Shown: in pieces, positions 7,430 to 16,105 of the stretch
How the letters are laid out: each line of letters begins with the position of its first letter
Numbering within the stretch: the first letter of the stretch is position 1
Source of the DNA: Pirellulaceae bacterium
Lineage (GTDB): Bacteria > Planctomycetota > Planctomycetia > Pirellulales > Pirellulaceae
Assembly (NCBI GenBank): GCA_022448645.1
Contig: JAKVBZ010000044.1
Span: forward strand, 1-41,296
DNA: 41,296 nucleotides
Reading direction: 5' to 3'
Translations under genes and position numbers: made by a program
The notes under the pieces: generated by a model
Databases searched by the model: none
The model's input: only the letters and a program-made list of their open reading frames with translations
Told to the model about the DNA's origin: nothing

Positions 7430-9247
7430 GTGGAATTCTACGACCTGATACAACGCGTTATCCATGACACCTTGGATACGAGTCTGCCATTGTTCTGGCC
7501 AGAACTTATTCTGTGCTTGACGATTTTTGTGCTCTTGGCGGCTCGTGTGGTGTCAACTCGGATCGAGATGTCGTTTCCTCTCGCGATCGCTGGGCTGCTC
7601 TTGGCACTATTGGTGCCTCAAGGTGGTCAGCCTTGGCGTATTCTTTTGGCTGGTGACGAACTAGTACGTACCGAAATTTTTACAGGGATGCTGGTGTACG
7701 ATGGTTTTACATTGTTCATGCGTGGCCTGTTAATTTCTTTTGCCATCTTGCTGCTAGTCCTGACTCGGATTACCAACGTTTTTGATCGACGTGACGGAAC
7801 TGATATCTATACGCTGGTGATCGGTGCTACGTTAGGAATGTGTCTGATGGCGTCGGCCAATCATTTGCTCATGGTTTTCCTGGCCGTTGAAATCGCGAGT
7901 GTTCCCTCATACGTATTGGCTGGAATGCGAAAGACCCAGCGGTTGTCTAGCGAGGCAGCTTTGAAATATTCGGTATATGGTGCGGGAACAGCAGGAGTCA
8001 TGCTCTACGGTATCAGCCTGGTTGCTGGGGTAGTCAATTCGGTGCACTTGCCGACGATTTCTGATCGACTTGTAGAGATTTGGCCCACGCTGGGAATGGA
8101 GCAGTCGTTCGTGTTGGCCTTGGGTGGGCTGATGATCATGGTTGGGTTGGCATTTAAATTGTCGGCTGTACCGTTTCATTTTTGGTGTCCTGACGTCTTT
8201 GAAGGCGCCAGTGCCGAAGTCAACGCGTTCCTGTCCGTTGCCTCCAAAGCTGCCGCCCTGGCACTCTTGGTTCGGGTTTCCTTCGGGATTGGAATCGCTT
8301 CTGGTACGTTGCCTGGGGCTGAGAGCGTGCATCTCACACAGGAGCGTGGCGGTCATTCTGTCGCACAGGAAACGGAAAGTGGCAATTTGTTGTCGGTAAC
8401 TGCTGCCGTCCTTCCCGGGCAGGGAGACGAGGCCGTGACGGAACGTGCCAGACGAGTCACTGAAACCACTGCGACATTGGTGGCAGATTCGACTTCGACG
8501 GAAATCGACGAGCAGATTGCGAGTTCTGCTAAGGTGTATCCTGTTCCTGGATTCATCGCTTTGATGATTTCGGTGTTGGCAGCGATTACATGTACGTTCG
8601 GCAATTTGGCTGCCTACGGTCAGACCAACATCAATCGGCTACTTGCCTATTCCACAATCGCCCATGCAGGATACATGATGATGGCCGTCCCAGCGGCGTT
8701 AGCGGTTGCTCATTTGCAACCCGAATCGGCCGAGACAGCGATTGCTTCCATGGTGATTTATTTGGTCATTTACCTGTTCATGAATCTGGGAGCGTTCGCA
8801 ATCGTGGCATTTTTGCGAGAGGCTCTCCAGAGTGAACGAATAGACGACTATAGAGGCTTGTTTTGGCGGGCGCCGGGTCTCGTTGTGTGCTTGGGGCTCA
8901 TTTTCTTTAGCCTAGTCGGTTTGCCGCCATTGGCTGGATTCGTTGGAAAGTTTGCCGTGTTCGCAGCTTTGATGGACGGGTATCGGCTGACCGAACACGG
9001 GTATTTGTTCGCACTGCTAATTGTTGGTGGTGTGAATACAGCCATCAGCTTGTTTTACTATTTGCGTGTTGTCAAAGTCATGGTGATCGATCCCGAGCCT
9101 GAAGATCGTTCTCCGTTTGAATTTTCGCTCGTTTCACCTGCGGGTGTTTATGCCTTGTTAGTGACGGTACCCGTCGTGTTGTTTTTCCTGCGTTGGGATT
9201 GGTTGAGCCGACTTGCAAGGTCTGCGGCCGACCATTTGCTGTCATAA
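7430..9247 (+). CDS. nuoN: NADH-quinone oxidoreductase subunit N (NuoN)
   Basis: Third antiporter-like complex I subunit, the one nearest NuoK. Motifs: VFLAVEIASVPSYVLAGM with the essential glutamate at E154, FKLSAVPFHFWCPDVFEGA with the key lysine at K243, and NINRLLAYSTIAHAGYMM in the second half. GTG at 7430 is taken as start because the first residues match the family and GAGGA lies about ten bases upstream. Length is 605 residues against about 485 in E. coli. Much of the excess is a hydrophilic insertion at about residues 297-370 (Glu-, Thr- and Ser-rich) in the loop after the K243 half-channel. The last nuo gene in the cluster; a seven-T run follows the stop but with no clear stem. Confidence 0.96.
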   Translation: MEFYDLIQRVIHDTLDTSLPLFWPELILCLTIFVLLAARVVSTRIEMSFPLAIAGLLLALLVPQGGQPWRILLAGDELVRTEIFTGMLVYDGFTLFMRGLLISFAILLLVLTRITNVFDRRDGTDIYTLVIGATLGMCLMASANHLLMVFLAVEIASVPSYVLAGMRKTQRLSSEAALKYSVYGAGTAGVMLYGISLVAGVVNSVHLPTISDRLVEIWPTLGMEQSFVLALGGLMIMVGLAFKLSAVPFHFWCPDVFEGASAEVNAFLSVASKAAALALLVRVSFGIGIASGTLPGAESVHLTQERGGHSVAQETESGNLLSVTAAVLPGQGDEAVTERARRVTETTATLVADSTSTEIDEQIASSAKVYPVPGFIALMISVLAAITCTFGNLAAYGQTNINRLLAYSTIAHAGYMMMAVPAALAVAHLQPESAETAIASMVIYLVIYLFMNLGAFAIVAFLREALQSERIDDYRGLFWRAPGLVVCLGLIFFSLVGLPPLAGFVGKFAVFAALMDGYRLTEHGYLFALLIVGGVNTAISLFYYLRVVKVMVIDPEPEDRSPFEFSLVSPAGVYALLVTVPVVLFFLRWDWLSRLARSAADHLLS

Positions 9248-9321
9248 ACCATGGTGTCTTTTTTTCAGTAGTATTTCCTCCACCAAATTTCGCTACTTTG
9301 CCGATCATCAGAGCGTAGACT

Positions 9322-9777
9322 ATGAGTTCCGAGACCGTCATTGGTACGTTAAACCGGTTGTTGGCGATTCATTGTCAGTCCATTCCCAACTACCTCCGTC
9401 AGACAAGCCCCTGGTCCGCCGGGTCGAGCGATCAAGCGAAAGAGGCACTTGATCATTTGGTCAATGATCAGCGGTGGATGATAGGACGTGTAGCGCGGTA
9501 TATCGATCGCTTGGGAGGCAGTCCAGATGCTGGTCAACCGCAAGATTTGACATGGATGAATGATCTGTCGCTCGAATTCCTTATTCAACGAGTGATCGAG
9601 TCACTGCGGGATGACATCGACGTGATCGAAGATTGTGTCCAACGGCTTTCCGTGGATGCTGAAGCTCGCGCGCTTGCTCAAGAGGCTCTGGGGATTGCAA
9701 AAGGCCATCTGGAAACATTGGTGGACATCTCCAGCGAGAATTCTGGCGCTTCCAGTTTGAGTCAAAGCGAAGATTAA
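9322..9777 (+). CDS. Ferritin-like helical-bundle protein of unknown function
   Basis: A 151-residue soluble protein that reads as four amphipathic helices (about residues 5-28, 36-64, 80-106 and 110-141) with a short polar tail, like the ferritin-like or DinB-like bundle folds. The ferritin ExxH iron ligands are not evident, so iron storage is not claimed. The start is ATG 9322. It stands alone on the plus strand, 74 bases after nuoN and 87 before the TatD gene. No signal peptide or membrane segment is seen. I recognise no named family; the fold assignment is from helix pattern only. Confidence 0.7.
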   Translation: MSSETVIGTLNRLLAIHCQSIPNYLRQTSPWSAGSSDQAKEALDHLVNDQRWMIGRVARYIDRLGGSPDAGQPQDLTWMNDLSLEFLIQRVIESLRDDIDVIEDCVQRLSVDAEARALAQEALGIAKGHLETLVDISSENSGASSLSQSED

Positions 9778-9864
9778 TCTACATTCTGGGCTTGAATGTG
9801 GATAAGGTGACATGCCGCTTTTCACAGGAGCCGGAGCTGGTTTCACCAAGCCTTTGGCCAAACG

Positions 9865-10653
9865 ATGCAGTTATTCGATACACATGCCCACCTGGACGAT
9901 CGATCTCTGCAAGAGATTTTGGGGCCTTTGGTTTTGCGCGCTAGTGAGGTGGGGGTGGTGCAGATCATTGCGGTAGGCACGACAGCGGATTCAAGCGAAC
10001 AGTCCATAAGATTGGCAGAGTCTTATGACTCCGTCCGTGCCGCAGTCGGTATCCAGCCGAACTGTTGCCATGAGGTGAAGGAGGGCGATTGGGATCGCGT
10101 CGTGGCACAGGCTGAACATCCGCAAGTCGTTGCAATTGGTGAAACAGGTTTAGATCGATATTGGGATGATGTCCCATTTCCGCTGCAGCAGGAATATTTT
10201 CAACGGCATCTATGTCTGTCCCAAGAAACAAGTTTGCCTTTCATTGTTCATATGAGAGACTGCGAAACAGATGTTCTCGAAATGTTGCGCGAAGTAAGGC
10301 GTTCCGGTGTTCTGTCTGGTGTGATGCATTCTTTTACCGGGTCGTTGGAAACGGCCGAAGAGTGTGTGGAACTTGGGATGTACATAAGTTTTGCTGGAAT
10401 GGTGACATTCAAGAAGTCGGACGAATTGCGTGCGGTAGCGGCTGCTGTTCCAGCGGAGCGGTTGTTGATTGAAACCGATTCACCTTATTTGTCACCCCAT
10501 CCCGTACGAGGCCAACGCCCTAACGAACCCGCTTTGATCATACATACGGCTCAATGTTTGGCTGAAGCACGCGGAATTACCGTTGAGCAATTAGCAAGTG
10601 ACACCACGGCCAACGCTCAACGGTTGTTTCAGTGGAAAAGGGAGGATAAGTAA
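9865..10653 (+). CDS. TatD-family metal-dependent hydrolase (putative DNase)
   Basis: TatD/YcfH-type hydrolase with an amidohydrolase-like TIM barrel; characterised relatives are Mg-dependent 3'-5' DNases. The metal-site residues are all visible: H7 and H9 in FDTHAHLDD, E93 in AIGETGLDRYWDD, H129 in FIVHMRD, H155 in GVMHSFTG, and D205 in LIETDSPYLSPHP. The HPVRGQRPNEP stretch is typical of the family. Its 262 residues match the usual length. The start at ATG 9865 fits exactly, as the family begins a few residues before the HxH motif. It is cytosolic with no signal peptide. Which paralogue (TatD, YcfH or YjjV) cannot be told from the sequence alone. Confidence 0.93.
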   Translation: MQLFDTHAHLDDRSLQEILGPLVLRASEVGVVQIIAVGTTADSSEQSIRLAESYDSVRAAVGIQPNCCHEVKEGDWDRVVAQAEHPQVVAIGETGLDRYWDDVPFPLQQEYFQRHLCLSQETSLPFIVHMRDCETDVLEMLREVRRSGVLSGVMHSFTGSLETAEECVELGMYISFAGMVTFKKSDELRAVAAAVPAERLLIETDSPYLSPHPVRGQRPNEPALIIHTAQCLAEARGITVEQLASDTTANAQRLFQWKREDK

Positions 10654-10719
10654 ACGGAATCTCAGTGACACAAAGAGATTGTTTGAACGATACTGATTGA
10701 AAATAACGGAGGTTGCACG

Positions 10720-11313
10720 ATGGTGAAGACCGCTAGTACGATGTTGACGCTGGGTACTCCAGCACCAGATTTTTCATTGTTGAACGTAGATGGCAAATTA
10801 GTTTCTCGCGCGGACTTTAGTCAGGCACCAGCTTTGCTGGTTATTTTCATGTGTAACCATTGTCCGTTTGTGAAGCATCTTGCCAGCGAACTTGCCAGTT
10901 TGGCGAGGGAGTATCAAGGTAAGGGAGTTGCTGTCGTCGGAATTAACTCGAATGATGTGTCCAACCATCCCGGTGATTCTCCGGAACAGATGATTCACGA
11001 AGTTGAAGAACGTGGATATACGTTTCCGTACCTATATGATGAAACGCAGGAAGTAGCGATTGCATATCACGCTGCATGCACTCCTGATTTCTTTGTTTTT
11101 GACAGTGAGCAAAACCTGGTCTATCGCGGCCAATTCGACGACAGTCGCCCTGATTCGGGGATTTCTGTTACGGGCGCTGACTTGCGTGCCGCTTTGGACG
11201 CGGTCCTAACAGATCAGCCGGCTCTGGCTGACCAGAAACCGAGTATTGGCTGCAACATCAAGTGGATGCAAGACGGCGAACCGGAGTATTTCGATCCCGA
11301 GGGTGTGTGTTGA
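10720..11313 (+). CDS. Thioredoxin-fold, AhpC/TSA-like redox protein
   Basis: A 197-residue protein of the peroxiredoxin/thioredoxin superfamily. It starts with the usual LGTPAPDFSLLNVDGK segment and has FMCNHCPFVKHL, a C45-x-x-C48 site in the place of the peroxiredoxin active cysteine. The later HAACTPDFFVFD holds the cis-proline loop. The SIGCNIKW segment near the end is typical of this subgroup. It probably acts as a cytosolic thiol-disulfide or peroxide-reducing enzyme; the exact substrate is unknown. A strong GGAGGT ribosome site precedes ATG 10720. No signal peptide is seen. It is a single gene with 66 bases before it and 237 after. Confidence 0.88.
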   Translation: MVKTASTMLTLGTPAPDFSLLNVDGKLVSRADFSQAPALLVIFMCNHCPFVKHLASELASLAREYQGKGVAVVGINSNDVSNHPGDSPEQMIHEVEERGYTFPYLYDETQEVAIAYHAACTPDFFVFDSEQNLVYRGQFDDSRPDSGISVTGADLRAALDAVLTDQPALADQKPSIGCNIKWMQDGEPEYFDPEGVC

Positions 11314-11423
11314 TCGTATCTGGGACCGTGTGCCTGCGAGTGAATGAAAATCCATTGTACGAAGTCAGGCACCAGCAGCAGTCGGTTCATTTTGGTCGCA
11401 TTGGCAGCCTCCGCTGGAGAGTC

Positions 11424-11452
11424 TCGCCAGCCAAATAGCATTCAGCTACAAT
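11424..11452 (+). promoter_or_regulatory. Possible promoter upstream of leuC
   Basis: TACAAT at 11447-11452 resembles a -10 box, and TCGCCA 17 bases before it is a partial -35 match. It is about 100 bases upstream of leuC in an otherwise empty 237-base gap. This is a weak consensus match only. Confidence 0.25.
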
Positions 11453-11550
11453 AGGCGACTGTCAGGTACTGACCTTGAAAATTGTCTTCTGTCGTCGCAT
11501 GGAAGGCTCGTATGAATCCAATTTGTAGGACTTAGAGAACGCACGACAAA

Positions 11551-12963
11551 ATGAACGCTCCCCGCACAATGTTCCGGAAAATCTGGGACGAACATGTGGT
11601 GCATGCTGAGGATGGTGCACAAACGATCCTCTACATCGACCTGCACCTGGTTCATGAAGTTACTAGTCCTCAGGCGTTTGAAGGCCTAAGGCTTGCCGAT
11701 CGTCGGCTTCGACGTCCGGAGTTGACAGTCGCCACGCCGGATCACAACGTTCCCACGACGGATAGATCTCTGCCGATTGCGGATGCCATTTCTCGGCAAC
11801 AGGTAGACACGTTGCGCCAGAATTGTGTCGAATTTGGCGTCAAACTATATGATCTAAATGACATTCGTCAGGGTATTGTGCATGTCATCGGTCCGGAACT
11901 TGGTTTGACACAGCCAGGCATGACAATTGTTTGCGGAGATAGTCATACGGCGACCCATGGAGCGTTTGGTGCGTTGGCTTTTGGGATTGGTACTAGCGAA
12001 GTGGAGCACGTGCTGGCGACCCAAACGTTGTTGCAGAATATTCCTCAGACCATGGAGCTTCGGGTGGATGGGGATCTTCCGCGTGGAATCACGGCCAAAG
12101 ACATCATCCTTTTTTTGATTGGGCAGATCACAACGGATGGAGGAACAGGATATGTCATTGAGTACACCGGAAGTGCCATCCAGGCCTTGAGCATGGAGGA
12201 ACGCATGACCGTATGTAACATGACGATTGAAGCCGGTGCACGCGCCGGCTTGATTGCACCGGATGATACCACATTTGACTACGTGAAAGATCGTGAATTC
12301 GCACCACGCGGAAAAGCCTGGGAGGAAGCGGTAACACGTTGGCGTCAACTTCCCAGCGACAAGGGCGCGACTTATGACGAATCGTTGGTTTTTCAGGCTG
12401 AGGATATAGCTCCCCAAGTCACCTGGGGTACCAATCCGGGGCAAGTGGTTTCGGTACATGAGACGGTTCCGGATCCGGGACAGTTTGACGATGAAGATGA
12501 CCAGAAATCTGCATCAAACGCGTTGGAGTACATGGGGCTAAATCCGGGGGTCCCTATCACTTCACTCGACATCGACCGTGTGTTTATTGGTAGTTGTACC
12601 AATTCTCGCATTGAAGATTTACGACGTGCTGCGTCTGTGGTCAAAGGACACCAAGTTGCTTCACACGTCAGTGCCATGGTTGTGCCGGGAAGTGGTCAGG
12701 TAAAATTGCAGGCCGAAAAGGAGGGACTGGATCAAGCCTTTACCCAAGCCGGATTCGAATGGCGAGAAGCCGGTTGCAGCATGTGTTTAGGTATGAATCC
12801 AGATCAGTTGTCATCTGGTGAAAGGTGTGCATCGACGAGCAATCGGAATTTCGAAGGAAGGCAGGGTAAGGGGGGACGTACCCATCTCGTTTCGCCGGAG
12901 ATGGCTGCAGCTGCAGCCGTTGCGGGGCACTTTGTTGACATTCGTGATTGGGAATTTAAGTGA
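11551..12963 (+). CDS. leuC: 3-isopropylmalate dehydratase large subunit (LeuC)
   Basis: Aconitase-superfamily large subunit that, with LeuD, isomerises 2- to 3-isopropylmalate in leucine biosynthesis. The three [4Fe-4S] ligands are present: C349 in FIGSCTNSR, and C409 and C412 in GCSMCLGMN, almost the same positions as in E. coli (347, 407, 410). Other landmarks are [16 protein letters not shown] near the N-terminus, [33 protein letters not shown], and the C-terminal [21 protein letters not shown]. Its 470 residues match the family (E. coli 466). ATG 11551 fits the usual N-terminus. leuD follows after 74 bases on the same strand, surely the partner subunit. Confidence 0.98.
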   Translation: MNAPRTMFRKIWDEHVVHAEDGAQTILYIDLHLVHEVTSPQAFEGLRLADRRLRRPELTVATPDHNVPTTDRSLPIADAISRQQVDTLRQNCVEFGVKLYDLNDIRQGIVHVIGPELGLTQPGMTIVCGDSHTATHGAFGALAFGIGTSEVEHVLATQTLLQNIPQTMELRVDGDLPRGITAKDIILFLIGQITTDGGTGYVIEYTGSAIQALSMEERMTVCNMTIEAGARAGLIAPDDTTFDYVKDREFAPRGKAWEEAVTRWRQLPSDKGATYDESLVFQAEDIAPQVTWGTNPGQVVSVHETVPDPGQFDDEDDQKSASNALEYMGLNPGVPITSLDIDRVFIGSCTNSRIEDLRRAASVVKGHQVASHVSAMVVPGSGQVKLQAEKEGLDQAFTQAGFEWREAGCSMCLGMNPDQLSSGERCASTSNRNFEGRQGKGGRTHLVSPEMAAAAAVAGHFVDIRDWEFK

Positions 12964-13037
12964 AGCACAGCTGAACCGACATGTGAAGCTGGTTCATGTA
13001 TGTCGAGTACGGTGGCCGACCAACTGAAAGAAACAAC

Positions 13038-13640
13038 ATGCAGGCATTTACTCAACACACAGGTCTCGTCATCGCATTGGATCGAGCTAATGTCGATACG
13101 GACCAAATCATTCCCAAACAGTTTTTGAAACGGATCGAAAGGACAGGTTTCGGTCAGTATTTGTTTTGCGATTGGCGATTCCACGAAGATGGTACGGAAA
13201 ACACGGCGTTCGAATTGAATCAGCCGGAAGTGCAAGGTGCAAGTATCTTGTTAGCTCGACGGAACTTCGGTTGTGGTTCTAGTCGTGAGCACGCCGTCTG
13301 GGCTTTAGAGGACTATGGCATACGTGTCCTATTCGCGCCAAGTTTCGCTGATATCTTCTACAATAATTGCTTTAAGAACGGTGTGTTACCCATTCGCTGT
13401 GATGAGTCGCAGATTGCTGAACTGTTCCAGCGAGTTGCCACACATACAGGTTACAAATTGACAGTCGATTTAGAGCAATGCTCGGTCACTGACGAACATG
13501 GGCTGGCTTTTTCGTTTTCAATCGACGATTCTCGTCGACATAGCCTGCTAAACGCGCTCGATGACATTGCTATGACGCTACAGCATGCTGACAAGATTGA
13601 AGCTTACGAATCTGTGCATGGTGTGGGTGGCACTAAGTAG
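13038..13640 (+). CDS. leuD: 3-isopropylmalate dehydratase small subunit (LeuD)
   Basis: Small subunit (swivel domain) of isopropylmalate isomerase, partner of LeuC. The family opening [33 protein letters not shown] is intact, followed by the substrate-specificity loop [20 protein letters not shown] at 13038 is preferred over the in-frame ATG at 12996: it gives 200 residues, like E. coli LeuD (201), and the 14 residues before it ([14 protein letters not shown]) have no family counterpart. The ribosome site is weak (GAAAG). Probably co-transcribed with leuC. It is convergent with the minus-strand gene that follows 56 bases later. Confidence 0.97.
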   Translation: MQAFTQHTGLVIALDRANVDTDQIIPKQFLKRIERTGFGQYLFCDWRFHEDGTENTAFELNQPEVQGASILLARRNFGCGSSREHAVWALEDYGIRVLFAPSFADIFYNNCFKNGVLPIRCDESQIAELFQRVATHTGYKLTVDLEQCSVTDEHGLAFSFSIDDSRRHSLLNALDDIAMTLQHADKIEAYESVHGVGGTK

Positions 13641-13696
13641 CGTTGATGGTCTAATCCCAGACTGCACGTCTTGGCTTAGCAGTGATGGGAGATGTC

Positions 13697-14251
13697 TCAA
13701 GCGGCCGTACGAAGCAAGGTGGGCGACGAGGAAGCACGTTGTTGAATCGTTTCGTGATCCATTGGAGTCAGTTGAATGTCTTCGCCTTCACCATCCACCA
13801 GGAACACCTGTGTGTTGCGGTGTAGCATGCGAGGAAAATAGAACCATGCAGGTTTCATTCGTTCGTCGTCGAGTGAGCTGTTGATCAGAATCACATCTGA
13901 GTGAACTAACCTGTTGGCACAATGGCTCAGCGCGGCATATGGCTCACCTGGAACCAAATGTACCTTTCCTGCCAACGGACGTAATGTTCGATGTGCTGAC
14001 TTGAGGGACAATGGAGCCTGGTATTCTGTGCGGGTGTCGAATAGGTCAATGCCTGTATAGCAAAGAGCTTCTATTGGATGAAAACGATTTGCGACTGCTA
14101 GCATGCGCGGGCCGCGGCGAACTTCTCCCATCCCAATTTCTACGAATCGACGTGCCTTTTGACGAGCGATAGCACGAAAAATGACCCGTTCCACCGATGG
14201 TTTCGAGCAGAAACGCAAGTATGCATAGGAGAGCCAGTGTGTGCGTTTCAT
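13697..14251 (-). CDS. Small SAM-methyltransferase-like protein, function unknown
   Basis: A 184-residue cytosolic protein. Residues 37-43 (VEIGMGE) after a run of basic residues resemble motif I of class I methyltransferases, and the later segments CYTGIDLFDTR and SDVILINSSLDD sit where the second and fourth beta strands would be. No catalytic motif identifies a substrate, and methyltransferase activity is inference. ATG 14251 is preferred over a TTG at 14269 because AAGGA lies eight bases upstream of the ATG. It is downstream of the WecA-type gene on the same strand (gap about 180 bases) and convergent with leuD. A plus-strand ORF overlaps its C-terminal half but looks non-coding. Confidence 0.65.
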   Translation of the reverse strand: MKRTHWLSYAYLRFCSKPSVERVIFRAIARQKARRFVEIGMGEVRRGPRMLAVANRFHPIEALCYTGIDLFDTRTEYQAPLSLKSAHRTLRPLAGKVHLVPGEPYAALSHCANRLVHSDVILINSSLDDERMKPAWFYFPRMLHRNTQVFLVDGEGEDIQLTPMDHETIQQRASSSPTLLRTAA

Positions 14252-14340
14252 GACGACGATCCTTGGCAATGTGCTATCGTTATGGGAAAAGTTGGAAATC
14301 CAAAAGAGGTATCATTGAATTTCGGTTGTGCCTGGACACA

Positions 14341-14361
14341 GAGTCGACAGAAAATCGACTC
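14341..14361. repeat. Perfect 7-bp inverted repeat
   Basis: GAGTCGA at 14341-14347 and TCGACTC at 14355-14361 are separated by seven bases. It is in the gap between the WecA-type gene and the methyltransferase-like gene. No T run follows on either strand, so it is not a standard terminator; it could be an operator or chance. Confidence 0.4.
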
Positions 14362-14432
14362 AGCAAGAAATCCGTAGCATCGGAGAGGACGTATCCAGGT
14401 GTCGAGTCATCATTTCTTTTGCAAGATACTGA

Positions 14433-16019
14433 TCAAGCTGCTCGTTGCAGCCGGTCTGCCACGATTTGGGGCTTGGGATGACTCATCAGGACGGCTGGAT
14501 CGTTTTCTGCAGGTTGGTAGTCGTGCACACGGGACTCGGGCGAGCGGGAAGTGTCTGCAGGCCAATGCTCGGTGATCACGTTCAATATCCGAATAATCTC
14601 AGCCATCTGTCTGCTAGCTGGCCGTGAGTTCACACCTCCGGATGCCGACATAGTGACGCAAACATCATTTCCTCGCAGTTGGCTTCGTGTGACGTGCCAT
14701 ACAGGCGTCTCATGCACCGCCGGAGAGGTACCTTGCCAGCGGACAGTGGAAACCAGGTGACCGTCCCGCTGGTCGTGAAGTGTCAGTTCCAAATCAACTC
14801 CACACACTTCTGCGATGTTCGATTGAATTTCGTCTTTTACTTCTAGCCAACTATTTTGATGAGGACTGGATAGTTTTTCTGCCAGTAACTCAGCTTTGAC
14901 GATGCTGTTTACGCTTGTCAACACGGAGTGTGCTGCCCGAACGTGATACAGGAAAAGGTTTGTTTCTTGTCGCGCAAACACGCGAGCACCAACCAATATC
15001 GCCAAGATGGTGATGCAACCAACGAGAGCTACAAGATCGGTTTTGAGTAACGCAGAGACGACCGCCGTCATGCCCATCAAAAGGCAGATGCCGGTAAGAA
15101 CCAGCAAGGTTTGCGACGAAGACAGACCACGATCTTGTAGCTGGTGGTGAATGTGGCACCGATCCGGGTGGGAGATTTGTTGTCCTTTCAACTTCCGGCG
15201 CACGATCGCCAAAAATGTGTCGAAGAACGGTACGCTCAGAACGACCAATGGCATCACCAAGGTAAAGCCGGTAGCGGTTTTAAAAACGCCCCCCACAGAG
15301 AGGGCGCCGGCCAAAAATCCGATAAGCAAACTGCCAGCATCTCCGAGGAATATTTTGGCTGGAGGCCAATTGTGAAGTAGGAATCCCAACAATGACGCTG
15401 CGTAGATCAGCGATAACATGGCGATCGCCATGTTTCCGTTGAGGATCGCAATGGGTGTCATCACCATCGCTAAAATGAGACAGATGGTTGACGCGAGTCC
15501 GTCCATGCCATCGATGAGGTTGACGACGTTGACGCACGAGACGATCCAAAGGACAGTGAATGGAATTCCCAGTTGTCCAAAGTCTAGTGTTGCTCCTAGG
15601 AATTCAACGTGTTCAATGCGATGCCCAGAAATGGCGAACGGCACGCAAGCGATTATCTGCAATAGGAATTTGTTACGCGCACAGAGATTGTACTTGTCAT
15701 CGTACAGGCCGATGGCACAGAAAGCGGCTGCGGACGCCAGCAAAATCGTTACGAAGCCGATAGGTAGTTGCAGGTCGATGAGGCCAAATTTGTCCGATGC
15801 GACAGTAACTCCGCTGCCCACAAAAATGGCCCCAAGCAGGGCTAGCCCTCCGAGTAAGGGGATAGGAGTCACGTGTAGTTTACGCACTCCGTCAGGCAAA
15901 TCTAGCATTCCCAAGCGAGGGGCTAGACCGCGGGCAATCATCGTAAACACGAAGGCAACGCTGACCGTCAGAATGAATACGCAGGCAAGGTATACAAACA
16001 TATGCACGGAATTGGTCAA
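14433..16019 (-). CDS. WecA/MraY-family undecaprenyl-phosphate sugar-1-phosphate transferase, extended
   Basis: Membrane enzyme that moves a sugar-1-phosphate from a UDP-sugar to undecaprenyl phosphate, the first step of surface polysaccharide assembly. About eleven transmembrane helices are visible. Signatures: LYDDKYNL (catalytic DD), VNVVNLIDGMDGLAS, KIFLGDAGSLLIGF, and the cytosolic HPDRCHIHHQLQDRG histidine loop. WecA/TagO/WbcO subgroup is more likely than peptidoglycan MraY because of the HxHH loop and locus. Residues from about 345 to 528 form a soluble C-terminal extension that E. coli WecA (367 residues) lacks. The start may be TTG 16019 or ATG 16001; neither has a good ribosome site. 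It lies 86 bases after the lyase gene on the same strand, probably one transcript. The natural sugar substrate cannot be told. Confidence 0.9.
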   Translation of the reverse strand: MTNSVHMFVYLACVFILTVSVAFVFTMIARGLAPRLGMLDLPDGVRKLHVTPIPLLGGLALLGAIFVGSGVTVASDKFGLIDLQLPIGFVTILLASAAAFCAIGLYDDKYNLCARNKFLLQIIACVPFAISGHRIEHVEFLGATLDFGQLGIPFTVLWIVSCVNVVNLIDGMDGLASTICLILAMVMTPIAILNGNMAIAMLSLIYAASLLGFLLHNWPPAKIFLGDAGSLLIGFLAGALSVGGVFKTATGFTLVMPLVVLSVPFFDTFLAIVRRKLKGQQISHPDRCHIHHQLQDRGLSSSQTLLVLTGICLLMGMTAVVSALLKTDLVALVGCITILAILVGARVFARQETNLFLYHVRAAHSVLTSVNSIVKAELLAEKLSSPHQNSWLEVKDEIQSNIAEVCGVDLELTLHDQRDGHLVSTVRWQGTSPAVHETPVWHVTRSQLRGNDVCVTMSASGGVNSRPASRQMAEIIRILNVITEHWPADTSRSPESRVHDYQPAENDPAVLMSHPKPQIVADRLQRAA

Positions 16020-16105
16020 GATGGCTAAGCATCTCGACGGTGGCTGATTGCCTCTCCGCTATAGGATTGCGAATGGATCCAAGATTCGGGAGAAACTGCG
16101 AGACC

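Noticed and set aside
9781..9799. 6-bp hairpin ACATTC/GAATGT after the ferritin-like gene
   Set aside because: No T tract follows and the stem is short, so it was not called as a terminator.
11854..12459. 201-codon minus-strand ORF within leuC
   Set aside because: Antisense shadow of leuC, which has all its cluster cysteines.
13585..13884. 99-codon plus-strand ORF after leuD
   Set aside because: It overlaps leuD and the minus-strand methyltransferase-like gene, and has no recognisable fold.
15418..16047. 209-codon plus-strand ORF opposite the WecA-type gene
   Set aside because: Antisense to a gene with all family motifs; the residue mix is shadow-like.
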